Shown in pieces: positions 6,961-13,302 of a stretch of DNA of 13,302 nucleotides. Both the position numbers and the translations under genes were made by a program. Position 1 is the first letter of the stretch. Every line of letters starts with the position of its first letter. The notes under the pieces were generated by a model. That model was not told the origin of the DNA. It worked only from the letters and a program-made list of their open reading frames with translations, and did not search any database. This stretch comes from Nitrosopumilales archaeon CG_4_9_14_0_2_um_filter_34_16 (GTDB lineage: Archaea > Thermoproteota > Nitrososphaeria > Nitrososphaerales > Nitrosopumilaceae), in contig PFRJ01000059.1 of the NCBI GenBank assembly GCA_002788515.1, positions 1 through 13,302 on the forward strand, read 5' to 3'.

Positions 6961-7104
6961 TTATCCACTGCCGATTCTGAAAATGGCAGTACTGCATTTT
7001 GGACATGTACCCTTTATTGCCGGTTTGCCATTTTTCATGGTGTATGGTTTAGCGCCACCGATTTCTCGTTTGTCTCGGCACTTTACACAATATCCTATTG
7101 TCAT
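6961..7104 (-). CDS. Small zinc-ribbon protein (DUF5679-like), 47 aa
   Basis: A complete 47-codon gene. The protein has two CxxC knuckles, Cys6/Cys9 (YCVKCRDKREI) and Cys34/Cys37 (GTCPKCSTAIFRIG), separated by AKPYTMKNGKPAIK, so it should bind one zinc. The MKNGKPAIKGTCPKC core matches the short DUF5679-type proteins known to me from archaea and actinobacteria; their role is unknown, perhaps nucleic-acid or protein contact. The ATG at 7102-7104 is preferred, with a TATA-like box (7124-7131 on the minus strand) about 24 nt upstream. The plus-strand 64-codon frame at 6952-7146 is a shadow of this gene. Confidence 0.85.
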   Translation of the reverse strand: MTIGYCVKCRDKREIGGAKPYTMKNGKPAIKGTCPKCSTAIFRIGSG

Positions 7105-7123
7105 GACATTCCTAGGCTCAAGG

Positions 7124-7131
7124 TCATATTA
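7124..7131 (-). promoter_or_regulatory. TATA-like box for the zinc-ribbon gene
   Basis: Reads TAATATGA on the minus strand, about 24 nt upstream of the ATG at 7104; consistent with a leaderless transcript. Confidence 0.45.
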
Positions 7132-7177
7132 GCAAGGACTTGTTGAACTTTTTTTACTATTAGACAAACCTCTGATC

Positions 7178-7300
7178 TCAATTATTGTGTTGCAGAACGA
7201 TTTTTTCATATCGGATGCAATTATGATCATTTTCAGGAATAAATTCTTCGTATTTTTTAAATATTGATCTAATATCGTCTAAAATTATTTTATAAATTTT
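7178..7300 (-). other. 40-codon open frame without a normal start codon
   Basis: On the minus strand, directly after the TAG of the secreted Ig-like gene and in the same frame, 40 codons stay open to a TGA at 7178-7180. The translation looks protein-like (ILDDIRSIFKKYEEFIPEND, then a Cys and KIVLQHNN) but contains no ATG, GTG or TTG. A strong TATA-like TTTATAAAAT (7287-7296, minus strand) stands at its upstream end. It may be a decayed small gene, one using an ATT/ATA start, or a small RNA. The rest of 7132-7177 shows nothing. Confidence 0.25.
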
Positions 7301-7726
7301 CTAACTAACGTTGATTTGTAATTCTACATTATTAGATAATGCACTATGATCTTTAAAACCCGTCCAGACAAAAATTTCTGCAGTAAATTTACCAGAATCT
7401 TTTGGCGACCATGACAATGATGGACTGAGTTTTTGATCTGGTGTTAGTTGTCCACTAATCCACCCCAATGATACTACAATACCTAATTCATTTTTTATCT
7501 GAACTAGATATATGAAATTCTGAGATTTTTCTTGATGGTTTGTTATGTCTGCTGAAATCTGAACTTGTTGACTCACATTCACATTGCCTGTCATAGGGGA
7601 TCCAAAAGCATTTTCTAATCTTGGATTCATAATTGATCCTCTTTCTAACTCACTTAGTGCAAATGCTGGCGTGATGCTTATTACAATCATCAACACGATC
7701 AATCCTACTATGCCTTTAACCCACAC
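7301..7726 (-). CDS. Secreted Ig-like domain protein, 141 aa
   Basis: The N-terminus is a clear signal peptide (WVKGIVGLIVLMIVISITPA, likely cleaved after Ala-Phe-Ala at 21-23). The mature ~118 residues form one beta-rich Ig-like/CARDB-type domain: VNVSQQVQISADITNHQEKS, then IYLVQIKNELGIVVSLGWISG, LSPSLSWSPKDSGKFTAEIF and VWTGF, ending VELQINV. This module is common in secreted proteins of Nitrosopumilus-like archaea, often repeated; here it is single. It has no cysteine and no C-terminal anchor, so it is probably released or held by contacts. The start is GTG at 7724-7726; the next Met is inside the signal core. The upstream TATA-like region (7748-7757) is weak. Function unknown, likely a surface or binding protein. 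Confidence 0.75.
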   Translation of the reverse strand: MWVKGIVGLIVLMIVISITPAFALSELERGSIMNPRLENAFGSPMTGNVNVSQQVQISADITNHQEKSQNFIYLVQIKNELGIVVSLGWISGQLTPDQKLSPSLSWSPKDSGKFTAEIFVWTGFKDHSALSNNVELQINVS

Positions 7727-7783
7727 GATTTTTGGGATAATTTTTAGTTACTAAAGGGTTTCTGAATTCTATTAACTGCGAAT

Positions 7784-9106
7784 CTAAATTTTAATTCTAT
7801 AATAATCCCATCGCTCTGGATCAAACATTGTGACAAATTCTGCTTGTTCTTTGTCTATTCTTGCTCTAATTACATCACGTAGTGCAAAACTTGTCAAATA
7901 TTTGTATTTCATAGAATGCGATTGCATAATGAACATGTGGCGCATTTCGCTACCGCCCTTTAATCCCCAATACCCCATCTTCAAGGCTATCGGCTCTAAA
8001 AATATCGTATTTCTTAATCCATAGTTTTCATCTCTTATTTCTTCACGTAGATTATAGTTTTCAAGTGGCCCTCCTTTTGAAAACCCGATGATCTCTCCAT
8101 CTTTGTTGTTTAGTCTTAATGTGTTAATGATCACTTGCGAATCTTTGACTGACTCTTCAAATTTTTCTTTTTGAAATTGTAGTGGTGTTGGCAATTCCAT
8201 GAAAATATCATGCAATGTTTGAATAAAGTTTGGATCCTCTCTTATAGTCATTGATTCTATTGTTGGAACGAGTTTTAGATTTTCGTAAGCATAATTGGCC
8301 TGAATTGAGATTTCTTGTTGTCTTATTCTCATAAATGATAAAACTGTGTCAAAAAAATTCTTTCTCATTTCTTTCGACAGAACTTTTAGAACTTCTTTTG
8401 TCATGTCTGTTTCTTTATTTAACAATTCTTCAAAATATGCAACTGCACTTCGTACAATCAGTGATGGTCTCCATGCTAATGCATGTGCATTCATTTTTGC
8501 CATCATCATAGCTTTTGAAAAATCTCCTAACGCATAACCACTAATTCTGTCTACTACAGACAGGTACCACCCCATTTCCATAACATGTTGTTGATACTGA
8601 GCGTTGTTTCTTGTCAAATCTGAGTTTTCGAAACACTGTTTGATTTGTATTTCCGCATTTTTTCTCATGTCTCCACTCCATGGGTATGTTGTTCTTAAAA
8701 TCAACACTTTGACTATTTCTAAATCAATATTTGCAGTTTTGATTAATTGATCAAGTTTTTTATCCATAGAAATAAATTTTATAACGCTTTCTTCATGAGG
8801 TTTGTCTACACTTTTTTGTGGATCAAAATCATGAAACAACGCTGCAACATACAAATATTTTATATCTTCATTTGTAAACCTGATTTTTTTCTGGTCTTTA
8901 GCTAAAAGTGAAACGTATGTCACTTCTAGTTCATGGTTGATATTGTGATATCCATAATAATCTCTCCCAAGACCCTGGCTTTCAAATAAATCAATTGTGT
9001 AATCTAGCATCTCGACATAACAATCATCTTCCAATCCATTTTGCACCATTTGGTTGAGAATTTCGTTTCTCATCGAAACAGTAGTTGCAAACTGTTGCAA
9101 TAACAA
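7784..9106 (-). CDS. HD-domain phosphohydrolase-like protein with GNAT-like C-terminal domain
   Basis: A 440-aa cytoplasmic protein with two parts. Residues ~25-225 look like an HD domain: YHNINHELEVTYVSLL (His54, His58), the signature LFHDFDP (His92-Asp93) and a later Asp186 in SVVDRISGYALGD. HD enzymes hydrolyse phosphate esters, often nucleotides, using bound metal. Residues ~320-420 look like a GNAT acyltransferase fold: IFLEPIALKMGYWGLKGGSE, where GLKGGS takes the place of the acetyl-CoA loop, then KYLTSFALRDVI. The acyl-CoA motif departs from the consensus Q/RxxGxG, so activity is uncertain. The start is taken as TTG at 9104-9106, because a TATA-like box (9126-9135) is centred ~24 nt upstream; the ATG at 9071-9073 (Met12) is the alternative. 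The substrate cannot be told from sequence. Confidence 0.75.
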   Translation of the reverse strand: MLLQQFATTVSMRNEILNQMVQNGLEDDCYVEMLDYTIDLFESQGLGRDYYGYHNINHELEVTYVSLLAKDQKKIRFTNEDIKYLYVAALFHDFDPQKSVDKPHEESVIKFISMDKKLDQLIKTANIDLEIVKVLILRTTYPWSGDMRKNAEIQIKQCFENSDLTRNNAQYQQHVMEMGWYLSVVDRISGYALGDFSKAMMMAKMNAHALAWRPSLIVRSAVAYFEELLNKETDMTKEVLKVLSKEMRKNFFDTVLSFMRIRQQEISIQANYAYENLKLVPTIESMTIREDPNFIQTLHDIFMELPTPLQFQKEKFEESVKDSQVIINTLRLNNKDGEIIGFSKGGPLENYNLREEIRDENYGLRNTIFLEPIALKMGYWGLKGGSEMRHMFIMQSHSMKYKYLTSFALRDVIRARIDKEQAEFVTMFDPERWDYYRIKI

Positions 9107-9125
9107 TCGATCAAAATTCTTGTTT

Positions 9126-9135
9126 TTAAATATGA
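9126..9135 (-). promoter_or_regulatory. TATA-like box for the HD-GNAT gene
   Basis: Reads CATATTTAAA on the minus strand, centred ~24 nt upstream of the TTG at 9106. It supports the TTG rather than the ATG 33 nt further in. Confidence 0.5.
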
Positions 9136-9213
9136 TCTCTTGTTGCTAATTTTATGATGTTTTTTACTGACTGTTAGAAACACTCAATAGAATTACGATT
9201 TGGTTATTTTTGA

Positions 9214-9618
9214 ATGTCATTTAACAAGGATTTGTTAAAACAATTAATGAAAATAAACGAACAAAATCCTCCCAACTATACATTGCATCTCAACGATAAA
9301 TCATATCCATTCACCTCTGTGTCAATCACAAACTCTCCTATTCCTGTTAACGAACCCACAACTCGTGGTGGTGTGTATTTTTCAGACAAGTTCGCCTATA
9401 AAATGAAGGGAGTAATCGAAGACCTTTCTGTAGTTCCGCTACTGACAAAAAAAATGCTTGGCCCAAATACTGAATTTGGCGAATTAAAAATTACCACTCA
9501 GATCAATTCTGATGGCAGTCTGATTGATCTTGAGATGTTTACTAATCTCACAAACAGTGTTCAAACCCCAGATTCAATTGAGCTTAGCATGATTATTGTA
9601 AAATTAGATTCCGTCTAG
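9214..9618 (+). CDS. Hypothetical protein, 134 aa
   Basis: I do not recognise this family. The protein is soluble, without signal peptide, cysteine or membrane segment. A helical start (MSFNKDLLKQLMKINEQN) is followed by beta-rich sequence with the pattern TTRGGVYFSDKFAYKMKGVI and a final alternating strand LSMIIVKLDSV. The TRGGVYFSDKFAYK stretch is distinctive, but its meaning is unknown. It is divergent from the HD-GNAT gene (107 bp apart) and overlaps the convergent J-protein by 4 bp: both stop codons use the same CTAG. No good TATA box is visible; a weak GAATTACG lies at 9190-9197. The amino-acid composition and tight neighbour fit support a real gene. Confidence 0.7.
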   Translation: MSFNKDLLKQLMKINEQNPPNYTLHLNDKSYPFTSVSITNSPIPVNEPTTRGGVYFSDKFAYKMKGVIEDLSVVPLLTKKMLGPNTEFGELKITTQINSDGSLIDLEMFTNLTNSVQTPDSIELSMIIVKLDSV

Positions 9619-10169
9619 TTAACTTTGAGATATTTATCGTATTTTTCTCTGCGTTCTTTGTCTGATAGAACTTCATATGCTTTGTTTAGTTCAGCCATTT
9701 TCTCTTCTGATTTGTCCTTTGTTTTGTCTGGATGTGTTTTCTTTGCTAATTCTCTGAACTTGTTTCTGATTTCTTCTATTGATGCATCTTTTGAAACTCC
9801 TATGATCTCATAATAGTTTGGCAATTCGTCATTGATTGCGGCATTTCGGAATTCTTTATCTTCTGTCGTATTTCGTCTTTGTCCTAATTCTTCGTAATCA
9901 TCTCCCCAATCTGAATGATATTTTTCAAATGTCTTGTCTTTTTTTGATTCGAATTCTTTTTTATCATATGATGTCTTTTTTCTTAGTATGATGTCTCTTG
10001 CTAAAAATAATAATATTGCAATTACTGCAACTGCAAATCCTGAAAACAATATGATCTTTTCTTCATCTGTTACCACAAGATCCATGTCGAGATTTTTGTT
10101 TTGTGCATTTGCTATCTGTGTTGCTCCAAAAACAATCAATAAAATTATAAAAATACTTGACTTGCTCAT
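9615..10169 (-). CDS. Membrane-anchored J-domain protein (DnaJ-like)
   Basis: A 184-aa protein. Residues 1-22 look like a signal peptide (FIILLIVFGATQIANA), and residues ~38-62 are a second hydrophobic segment (IILFSGFAVAVIAILLFLAR) followed by a basic run. A charged linker (65-115) leads to a C-terminal J domain: YYEIIGVSKDASIEEIRNKF, RELAKKTHPDK with the HPD triad at 146-148, and AYEVLSDKERREKYDKYL. J domains stimulate the ATPase of DnaK/Hsp70. If the first segment is cleaved, the J domain faces the cytoplasm and could recruit DnaK to the membrane. It lacks the zinc-finger and substrate domains of full DnaJ. Its start is 9 bp downstream of the Lrp gene, so the two are probably cotranscribed. 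Confidence 0.88.
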   Translation of the reverse strand: MSKSSIFIILLIVFGATQIANAQNKNLDMDLVVTDEEKIILFSGFAVAVIAILLFLARDIILRKKTSYDKKEFESKKDKTFEKYHSDWGDDYEELGQRRNTTEDKEFRNAAINDELPNYYEIIGVSKDASIEEIRNKFRELAKKTHPDKTKDKSEEKMAELNKAYEVLSDKERREKYDKYLKVN

Positions 10170-10178
10170 TTTTCATTC

Positions 10179-10622
10179 CTATGATAATCTGAAATCTTCT
10201 TTTGCAGTATTTAGAACTACATGTGTTATGGTATTTTCTACATTTAGAATGGATGCTAATCCCTTTACGAATTTACTCAATTCATTTCTGTCTTTGAATT
10301 TTGCTATGATTATGGTGTCTGTTGAACCTGTAATATCATATACTCCACATACGTTTTCAAATTTTGATATCTCTTTTTCAATATCTATGATTTTATCGTT
10401 TTTGGCCATGATTTCAATAATTGCAGTCAGGGTATATCCAATTTTTTCATGATCAATAATTGCAGTGTATCCGTGAATCACTTTCTCTTTCTCCATTTTT
10501 TTTATTCTTGATAGTACCGTGACAGTTGACATTCCAAGATTTAGTGCAAGTTGTCTTGCTGACTGTCTTGCATCAACTAGTAGATTTCTGAGAATTTTTT
10601 CATCTGTCTCATCTAAAACCAT
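10179..10622 (-). CDS. Lrp/AsnC family transcription regulator
   Basis: A 147-aa protein of normal family length. The N-terminal winged helix covers residues ~1-60 (LDETDEKILRNLLVDARQSA, recognition helix around STVTVLSRIKKMEKE, wing GYTAIIDHEKIG). The C-terminal RAM effector domain covers ~65-140 (YTLTAIIEIMAK, VCGVYDITGSTDTIIIAKFK). Lrp proteins form dimers or octamers and sense amino acids or related ligands. The ATG at 10620-10622 has a TATA-like box 24 nt upstream. It is the first gene of a probable two-gene unit with the membrane J-protein and is divergent from the TPR gene over 121 bp, where it may bind. Targets are unknown. Confidence 0.93.
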   Translation of the reverse strand: MVLDETDEKILRNLLVDARQSARQLALNLGMSTVTVLSRIKKMEKEKVIHGYTAIIDHEKIGYTLTAIIEIMAKNDKIIDIEKEISKFENVCGVYDITGSTDTIIIAKFKDRNELSKFVKGLASILNVENTITHVVLNTAKEDFRLS

Positions 10623-10640
10623 ACTACTATGTGGTGAAAA

Positions 10641-10651
10641 ATTTATTTAAA
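10641..10651 (-). promoter_or_regulatory. TATA-like box for the Lrp/J-protein unit
   Basis: Reads TTTAAATAAAT on the minus strand, centred 24 nt upstream of the Lrp ATG at 10622. Confidence 0.55.
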
Positions 10652-10743
10652 TTTTAGGTTGATTCTTAAAAATCTGTTTAGTTTTTACTCATTATTTTTG
10701 ATTCTAGTTTTAGACTTATTAGAAATGTAACATCCTATCAATT

Positions 10744-10971
10744 ATGGAGAAAATCAAGGAATTTGTTGAAAAGGGAAATTCTTTGATGGCTGAAGGGAAA
10801 TTCGATGATGCACTTGGCTTTTTTGAGCAAGCCCTACTTTTGAATCAAAGTGATCCAGATCTTTGGAATTTCAAAGGTGTCGCACTTAGAAGTTTAGGTA
10901 GATACGAGGAATCAATAGATTGTTTTAACAAGTCTTTAGAAATTGAACCAAGAGATAAAAACGCATCATGA
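10744..10971 (+). CDS. Short TPR-repeat protein, 75 aa, possibly truncated
   Basis: Two tetratricopeptide repeats fill the protein: residues ~5-34 (GNSLMAEGKFDDALGFFEQA) and ~39-72 (WNFKGVALRSLGRYEESIDC, then FNKSLEIEPRD). TPRs mediate protein-protein contacts; the partner is unknown. The frame ends with TGA at 10969-10971 right after KNAS, yet it stays open for another 29 codons with plausible helical, charged sequence (begins LVNSIETELTESQS, ends SSFIH) before a TAA at 11059-11061. This may reflect a nonsense mutation removing a C-terminal tail. The ATG at 10744 lies ~27 nt after a weak TATA-like AGACTTATTA (10711-10720). It is divergent from the Lrp gene. Confidence 0.8.
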   Translation: MEKIKEFVEKGNSLMAEGKFDDALGFFEQALLLNQSDPDLWNFKGVALRSLGRYEESIDCFNKSLEIEPRDKNAS

Positions 10972-11130
10972 CTTGTTAATTCTATTGAAACAGAGCTCAC
11001 TGAAAGTCAATCTACATTATTAATTAAACAACGTAAACTTAACAGTTCTTTTATACATTAACATTATGCCAATCTGGGAGATTCAATGGATGATTTTTTA
11101 TGAACTTAATGATTTTGGAATAAGCGATAA
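10972..11130. other. Gap between the TPR and metalloprotease genes
   Basis: The first 90 nt are the open continuation of the TPR frame (to 11061). A TATA-like TTTATAC sits at 11050-11056. A 31-codon plus-strand frame opens with ATG at 11066 (stop 11159-11161), and a GGGAG at 11076-11080 precedes further ATGs at 11086 and 11090, but none gives a recognisable peptide. I would not annotate a gene here. Confidence 0.35.
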
Positions 11131-12873
11131 TTACCAACACCAAAACAAAAAGCATGTTTGAGGTTGTGTTTTTTGAGTTTGTTCTATCGTTTTTGATATT
11201 TTTTTAATGTTTTCATCCAAGTTTTCAACAATCTGTTCGTTGGCAAAGAAAGTTTTTGCAGTTTCATAATTTCCATATCCTATGTGATTATCTCCTCCCT
11301 TGATTCTGCCTTCAAAAAACTCCATATTTTTTTCACTATCTCTTAACATATTCCATGCTTGATTGATTTTTTCTTTCTGTTCTTCAGAATCAGATGATAG
11401 TTTTTCTAGGGATTCTTCCATACTTTGCATTTCCTTTTTAAAAGAATTTAATTTTTCATAAGACTCTTTTTGCAATTTGGCTATTTCATCATAACTTATT
11501 TTTTGTAAATTATCTGAAATCTGTTCTTCGGAAATTGGTGTGGGAATTTTACATCCCATTTTTTCTTTAACTCCAAATATCTTAGGACACTTGTCATCCT
11601 TATCTTGAATTCCATCTCCATCTGAATCTCTAGAAGGGTAATCGTCTGGACACCCATCAGCGTCCTTGTATCCATTATGTGTTTCAGGTTTAGTATTACA
11701 AAGATCCTTAGTATCTACTATCCCATCATTATCTTGGTCATTATTGCTTGTAGATTTAGGATATGTCTTTGGTATATTTTTTGAACTATCTTTTGAAATA
11801 GTGATTTCTTCTCTATGAAATATCTCACCATTAAACGAATGAGCAATATGATATGTGCCTGTTGGATCTGATGAACCAAAAGTCAATTGAGTCTTATATG
11901 ATTTTAATGTCTTTGCTACCGCTAATGCTTGATGATCTGTTGTTCCATCCGGTCTGTCTATTATTAATTCCAAATACATTCCTCGTTTGAATAATTTATC
12001 AGGTACGTTTCCTTGAATCATTTTTGTAATTGGAGACGTTCCAGATAATGTTAGATGTGTACTTTGTGAAGATGTAATAATTGGTTTCTCAATAATTCTT
12101 TCATTGAAGAGAGGGGTGAAATTTGTTTTCTTACCAAATCCTTTATCCCCATAAATCTGACGTATTCTTTGTACGTCTTCCTGTGTAATTGTTTTCATAT
12201 CTTCATTTGGAGGCATAGGAGTCATGATTGATGGATATCCTTTCCCAGTATCATACCAATTTTGCGTAAAACTGTCATCATATCCTATGTAATGTCCCAA
12301 TCCCAATGCATGACCAAATTCATGTTGTACTACACTTGCCATGTATCTTGAGCGCTCAAATTTATCGCCAAAGCAAATTGTATTTACAAATATGTTAAAC
12401 TCAACATCATATTCTCTCCCACAATATTGAAAAGAAGAATAAACTATTTTGGTTATACCAGTATCTACATTCCACCATCCTAAGGCATTAGCATATTTTC
12501 CATCTTGTATGTATGGTTTATCTACAAATTCTACTGTAATGTCACAAACATTCCAATTTAGTAAATCTAATTTATTTAGAGGCACTTCTCTTACATCGAT
12601 TTTCCATTCTCCACTTCCTGATTGTTCTAATACTGATCTCCACGTATCGATTCCTCTTTTTGCATCTGCATACCATATTTTCCATGTGGTTTCATCAATT
12701 TTATAATTATCAGGTTGGAATAAACATACTGTGGGGGATTGGGATACTTGTTTTCCGTAATCATTTTCAAAATATCCTTCTGATGCAGAAACAGATTGAA
12801 TACTTCCTGCAATTCCAGAGGTTAGCAATATTGTTGAAAAAATCAATGACCTGAATATTCTGGATTCTGTCAT
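11131..12873 (-). CDS. Secreted matrixin-type zinc metalloprotease with calcium-binding repeats
   Basis: A 580-aa protein from the ATG at 12871-12873. This start is preferred over the upstream one at 12969 because it gives a proper signal peptide (FRSLIFSTILLTSGIAGSIQ, cleavage near residue 30). The catalytic domain (~45-245) carries the metzincin motif HEFGHALGLGH (His184, Glu185, His188, His194) and a Met-turn SIMTPM (Met217). A beta-rich domain follows (~255-370). Thrombospondin type 3-like, Asp-rich calcium loops cover ~378-441 (DQDNDGIVDTKDLC, DADGCPDD, DSDGDGIQDKDDKCP). A coiled coil covers ~451-526. The end is an unusual CFLFWCW. Ten cysteines and the signal peptide fit an extracellular, disulfide-bonded enzyme that degrades proteins at or outside the surface. 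The substrate is unknown. The TATA-like region at ~12894-12906 is weak. Confidence 0.9.
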   Translation of the reverse strand: MTESRIFRSLIFSTILLTSGIAGSIQSVSASEGYFENDYGKQVSQSPTVCLFQPDNYKIDETTWKIWYADAKRGIDTWRSVLEQSGSGEWKIDVREVPLNKLDLLNWNVCDITVEFVDKPYIQDGKYANALGWWNVDTGITKIVYSSFQYCGREYDVEFNIFVNTICFGDKFERSRYMASVVQHEFGHALGLGHYIGYDDSFTQNWYDTGKGYPSIMTPMPPNEDMKTITQEDVQRIRQIYGDKGFGKKTNFTPLFNERIIEKPIITSSQSTHLTLSGTSPITKMIQGNVPDKLFKRGMYLELIIDRPDGTTDHQALAVAKTLKSYKTQLTFGSSDPTGTYHIAHSFNGEIFHREEITISKDSSKNIPKTYPKSTSNNDQDNDGIVDTKDLCNTKPETHNGYKDADGCPDDYPSRDSDGDGIQDKDDKCPKIFGVKEKMGCKIPTPISEEQISDNLQKISYDEIAKLQKESYEKLNSFKKEMQSMEESLEKLSSDSEEQKEKINQAWNMLRDSEKNMEFFEGRIKGGDNHIGYGNYETAKTFFANEQIVENLDENIKKISKTIEQTQKTQPQTCFLFWCW

Positions 12874-13097
12874 TTCAATGATGATATGAATGTCAAGTAA
12901 AAAAGAGTGTTTATTGGAATGTTTGATGAATTTAATTGAGTAACCTGCCACTAGCACTTGAAAGGTCATTAAAGTTACTCTCGATGAAACTAGTGGACAT
13001 TGACTGATCTTTTTTTATTATGTACTGAATAGAATTTCATGTTCAACTCATACTTGAAAATATGGTAATGTCCTGTAAATTTGTTGTAAACTAATAC

Positions 13098-13107
13098 TAT
13101 ATTATTA
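13098..13107 (+). promoter_or_regulatory. TATA-like box for the right-edge TPR gene
   Basis: CTATATTATT, centred ~26 nt upstream of the GTG at 13128, within the 254-bp divergent gap (12874-13127). The rest of the gap holds nothing I can name. Confidence 0.5.
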
Positions 13108-13127
13108 ACAAAATATTATCCATAACT

Positions 13128-13302
13128 GTGAATAATGATATAGAGAATATGCTAGCTCAAGCGTATGAATATGTAGAAGATGATAATTATTCTGATGCAC
13201 TAAAACTGTATGACTTGGTACTACAACAAGTACCTGATAATGTTAGTGCATTAATTGACAAAGGCGTTACATTACAGAATATGGGAAAATTAAAGCTCGC
13301 CA
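13128..13302 (+). CDS. TPR-repeat protein, 5' end only
   Basis: The first 58 codons of a gene that leaves the window. After a short helix (VNNDIENMLAQAYEYVEDDN) comes one TPR (YSDALKLYDLVLQQVPDN) and the start of a second (SALIDKGVTLQNMGKLKLA). The GTG at 13128-13130 is chosen as start because a TATA-like box is centred 26 nt upstream; the ATG at 13149-13151 (Met8) is the alternative. It is cytoplasmic, with unknown partners. It is the second TPR gene within 2.4 kb and may be a relative of the one at 10744, but the overlap is too short to be sure. Confidence 0.8.
   Translation, partial: MNNDIENMLAQAYEYVEDDNYSDALKLYDLVLQQVPDNVSALIDKGVTLQNMGKLKLA

Noticed and set aside
6952..7146. 64-codon plus-strand ORF
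   Set aside because: It is antisense to the 47-aa zinc-ribbon gene, which has two CxxC pairs and a TATA box.
9934..10452. 172-codon plus-strand ORF
   Set aside because: It lies antisense to the J-protein and Lrp genes, both clearly recognisable; Ser/Phe/Ile-rich composition is typical of a shadow in AT-rich DNA.
11066..11161. 31-codon plus-strand ORF with a nearby GGGAG
   Set aside because: The GGGAG lies after the first ATG, the peptide is not recognisable and it overlaps the metalloprotease 3' end.
12874..12969. Upstream extension of the metalloprotease to the ATG at 12969
   Set aside because: It would bury the signal peptide behind 32 residues and lacks a TATA-like box. The ATG at 12873 gives a normal signal peptide.
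1..13302. tRNA, rRNA, CRISPR, insertion sequence or defence-system genes
   Set aside because: No cloverleaf, no regular spaced repeats, and no transposase, integrase, Cas, nuclease or toxin motif was seen by eye. The HD domain and SNF2 helicase occur singly and not as part of a defence-like cluster.

Overview
The window looks like a low-GC archaeal chromosome, most likely an ammonia-oxidising Nitrososphaerota (Thaumarchaeota) of the Nitrosopumilus type. This rests on the AT-rich sequence, the many TATA-like boxes centred about 24-27 nt upstream of start codons with almost no Shine-Dalgarno sites (leaderless transcription), and the gene types: PAC2-family protein, archaeal Lrp regulator, Mn-type superoxide dismutase, a tiny zinc-ribbon protein, secreted Ig-like proteins and TPR proteins. 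The species is an inference. I found no rRNA, tRNA, CRISPR, insertion sequence or integrase.

Layout. Bases 1-324 hold the N-terminal part of a PAC2 protein on the minus strand. Bases 549-2993 hold a SNF2-family DNA translocase whose Walker A motif is split by an in-frame 240-residue intein (975-1694). It abuts, with no spacer, a convergent winged-helix regulator (2994-3605). That gene is divergent from superoxide dismutase (3692-4315), which is followed by a secreted two-repeat protein (4367-5647) and an unrecognised 124-aa protein (5765-6139). Bases 6140-6699 are gene-poor, with inverted repeats and a TATA box that could fire both ways. Next come an 80-aa protein (6700-6942), a convergent 47-aa zinc ribbon (6961-7104), a secreted Ig-like protein (7301-7726) and an HD-domain protein with a GNAT-like C-terminus (7784-9106). 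An unrecognised 134-aa gene (9214-9618) converges on, and overlaps by 4 bp, an Lrp regulator/membrane J-protein pair (10179-10622 and 9615-10169). A short TPR protein (10744-10971), a secreted matrixin-type metalloprotease with calcium-binding repeats (11131-12873) and the start of another TPR protein (13128 onward) complete the window.

Function. This is a mosaic of mostly monocistronic genes rather than one pathway. Themes are protein quality control (PAC2, J-protein), genome maintenance (SNF2), oxidative stress defence (SOD), transcription control (Lrp, winged helix) and the cell surface (three secreted proteins). The strongest special feature is the intein in the SNF2 ATPase site, which makes ATPase activity depend on protein splicing. 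I see no defence island or other multi-gene novel system. Lesser points are the internally duplicated secreted protein with a Met-rich acidic linker, the HD-GNAT fusion, the TPR gene whose frame stays open past its stop, and the unexplained palindrome region near 6250-6365.
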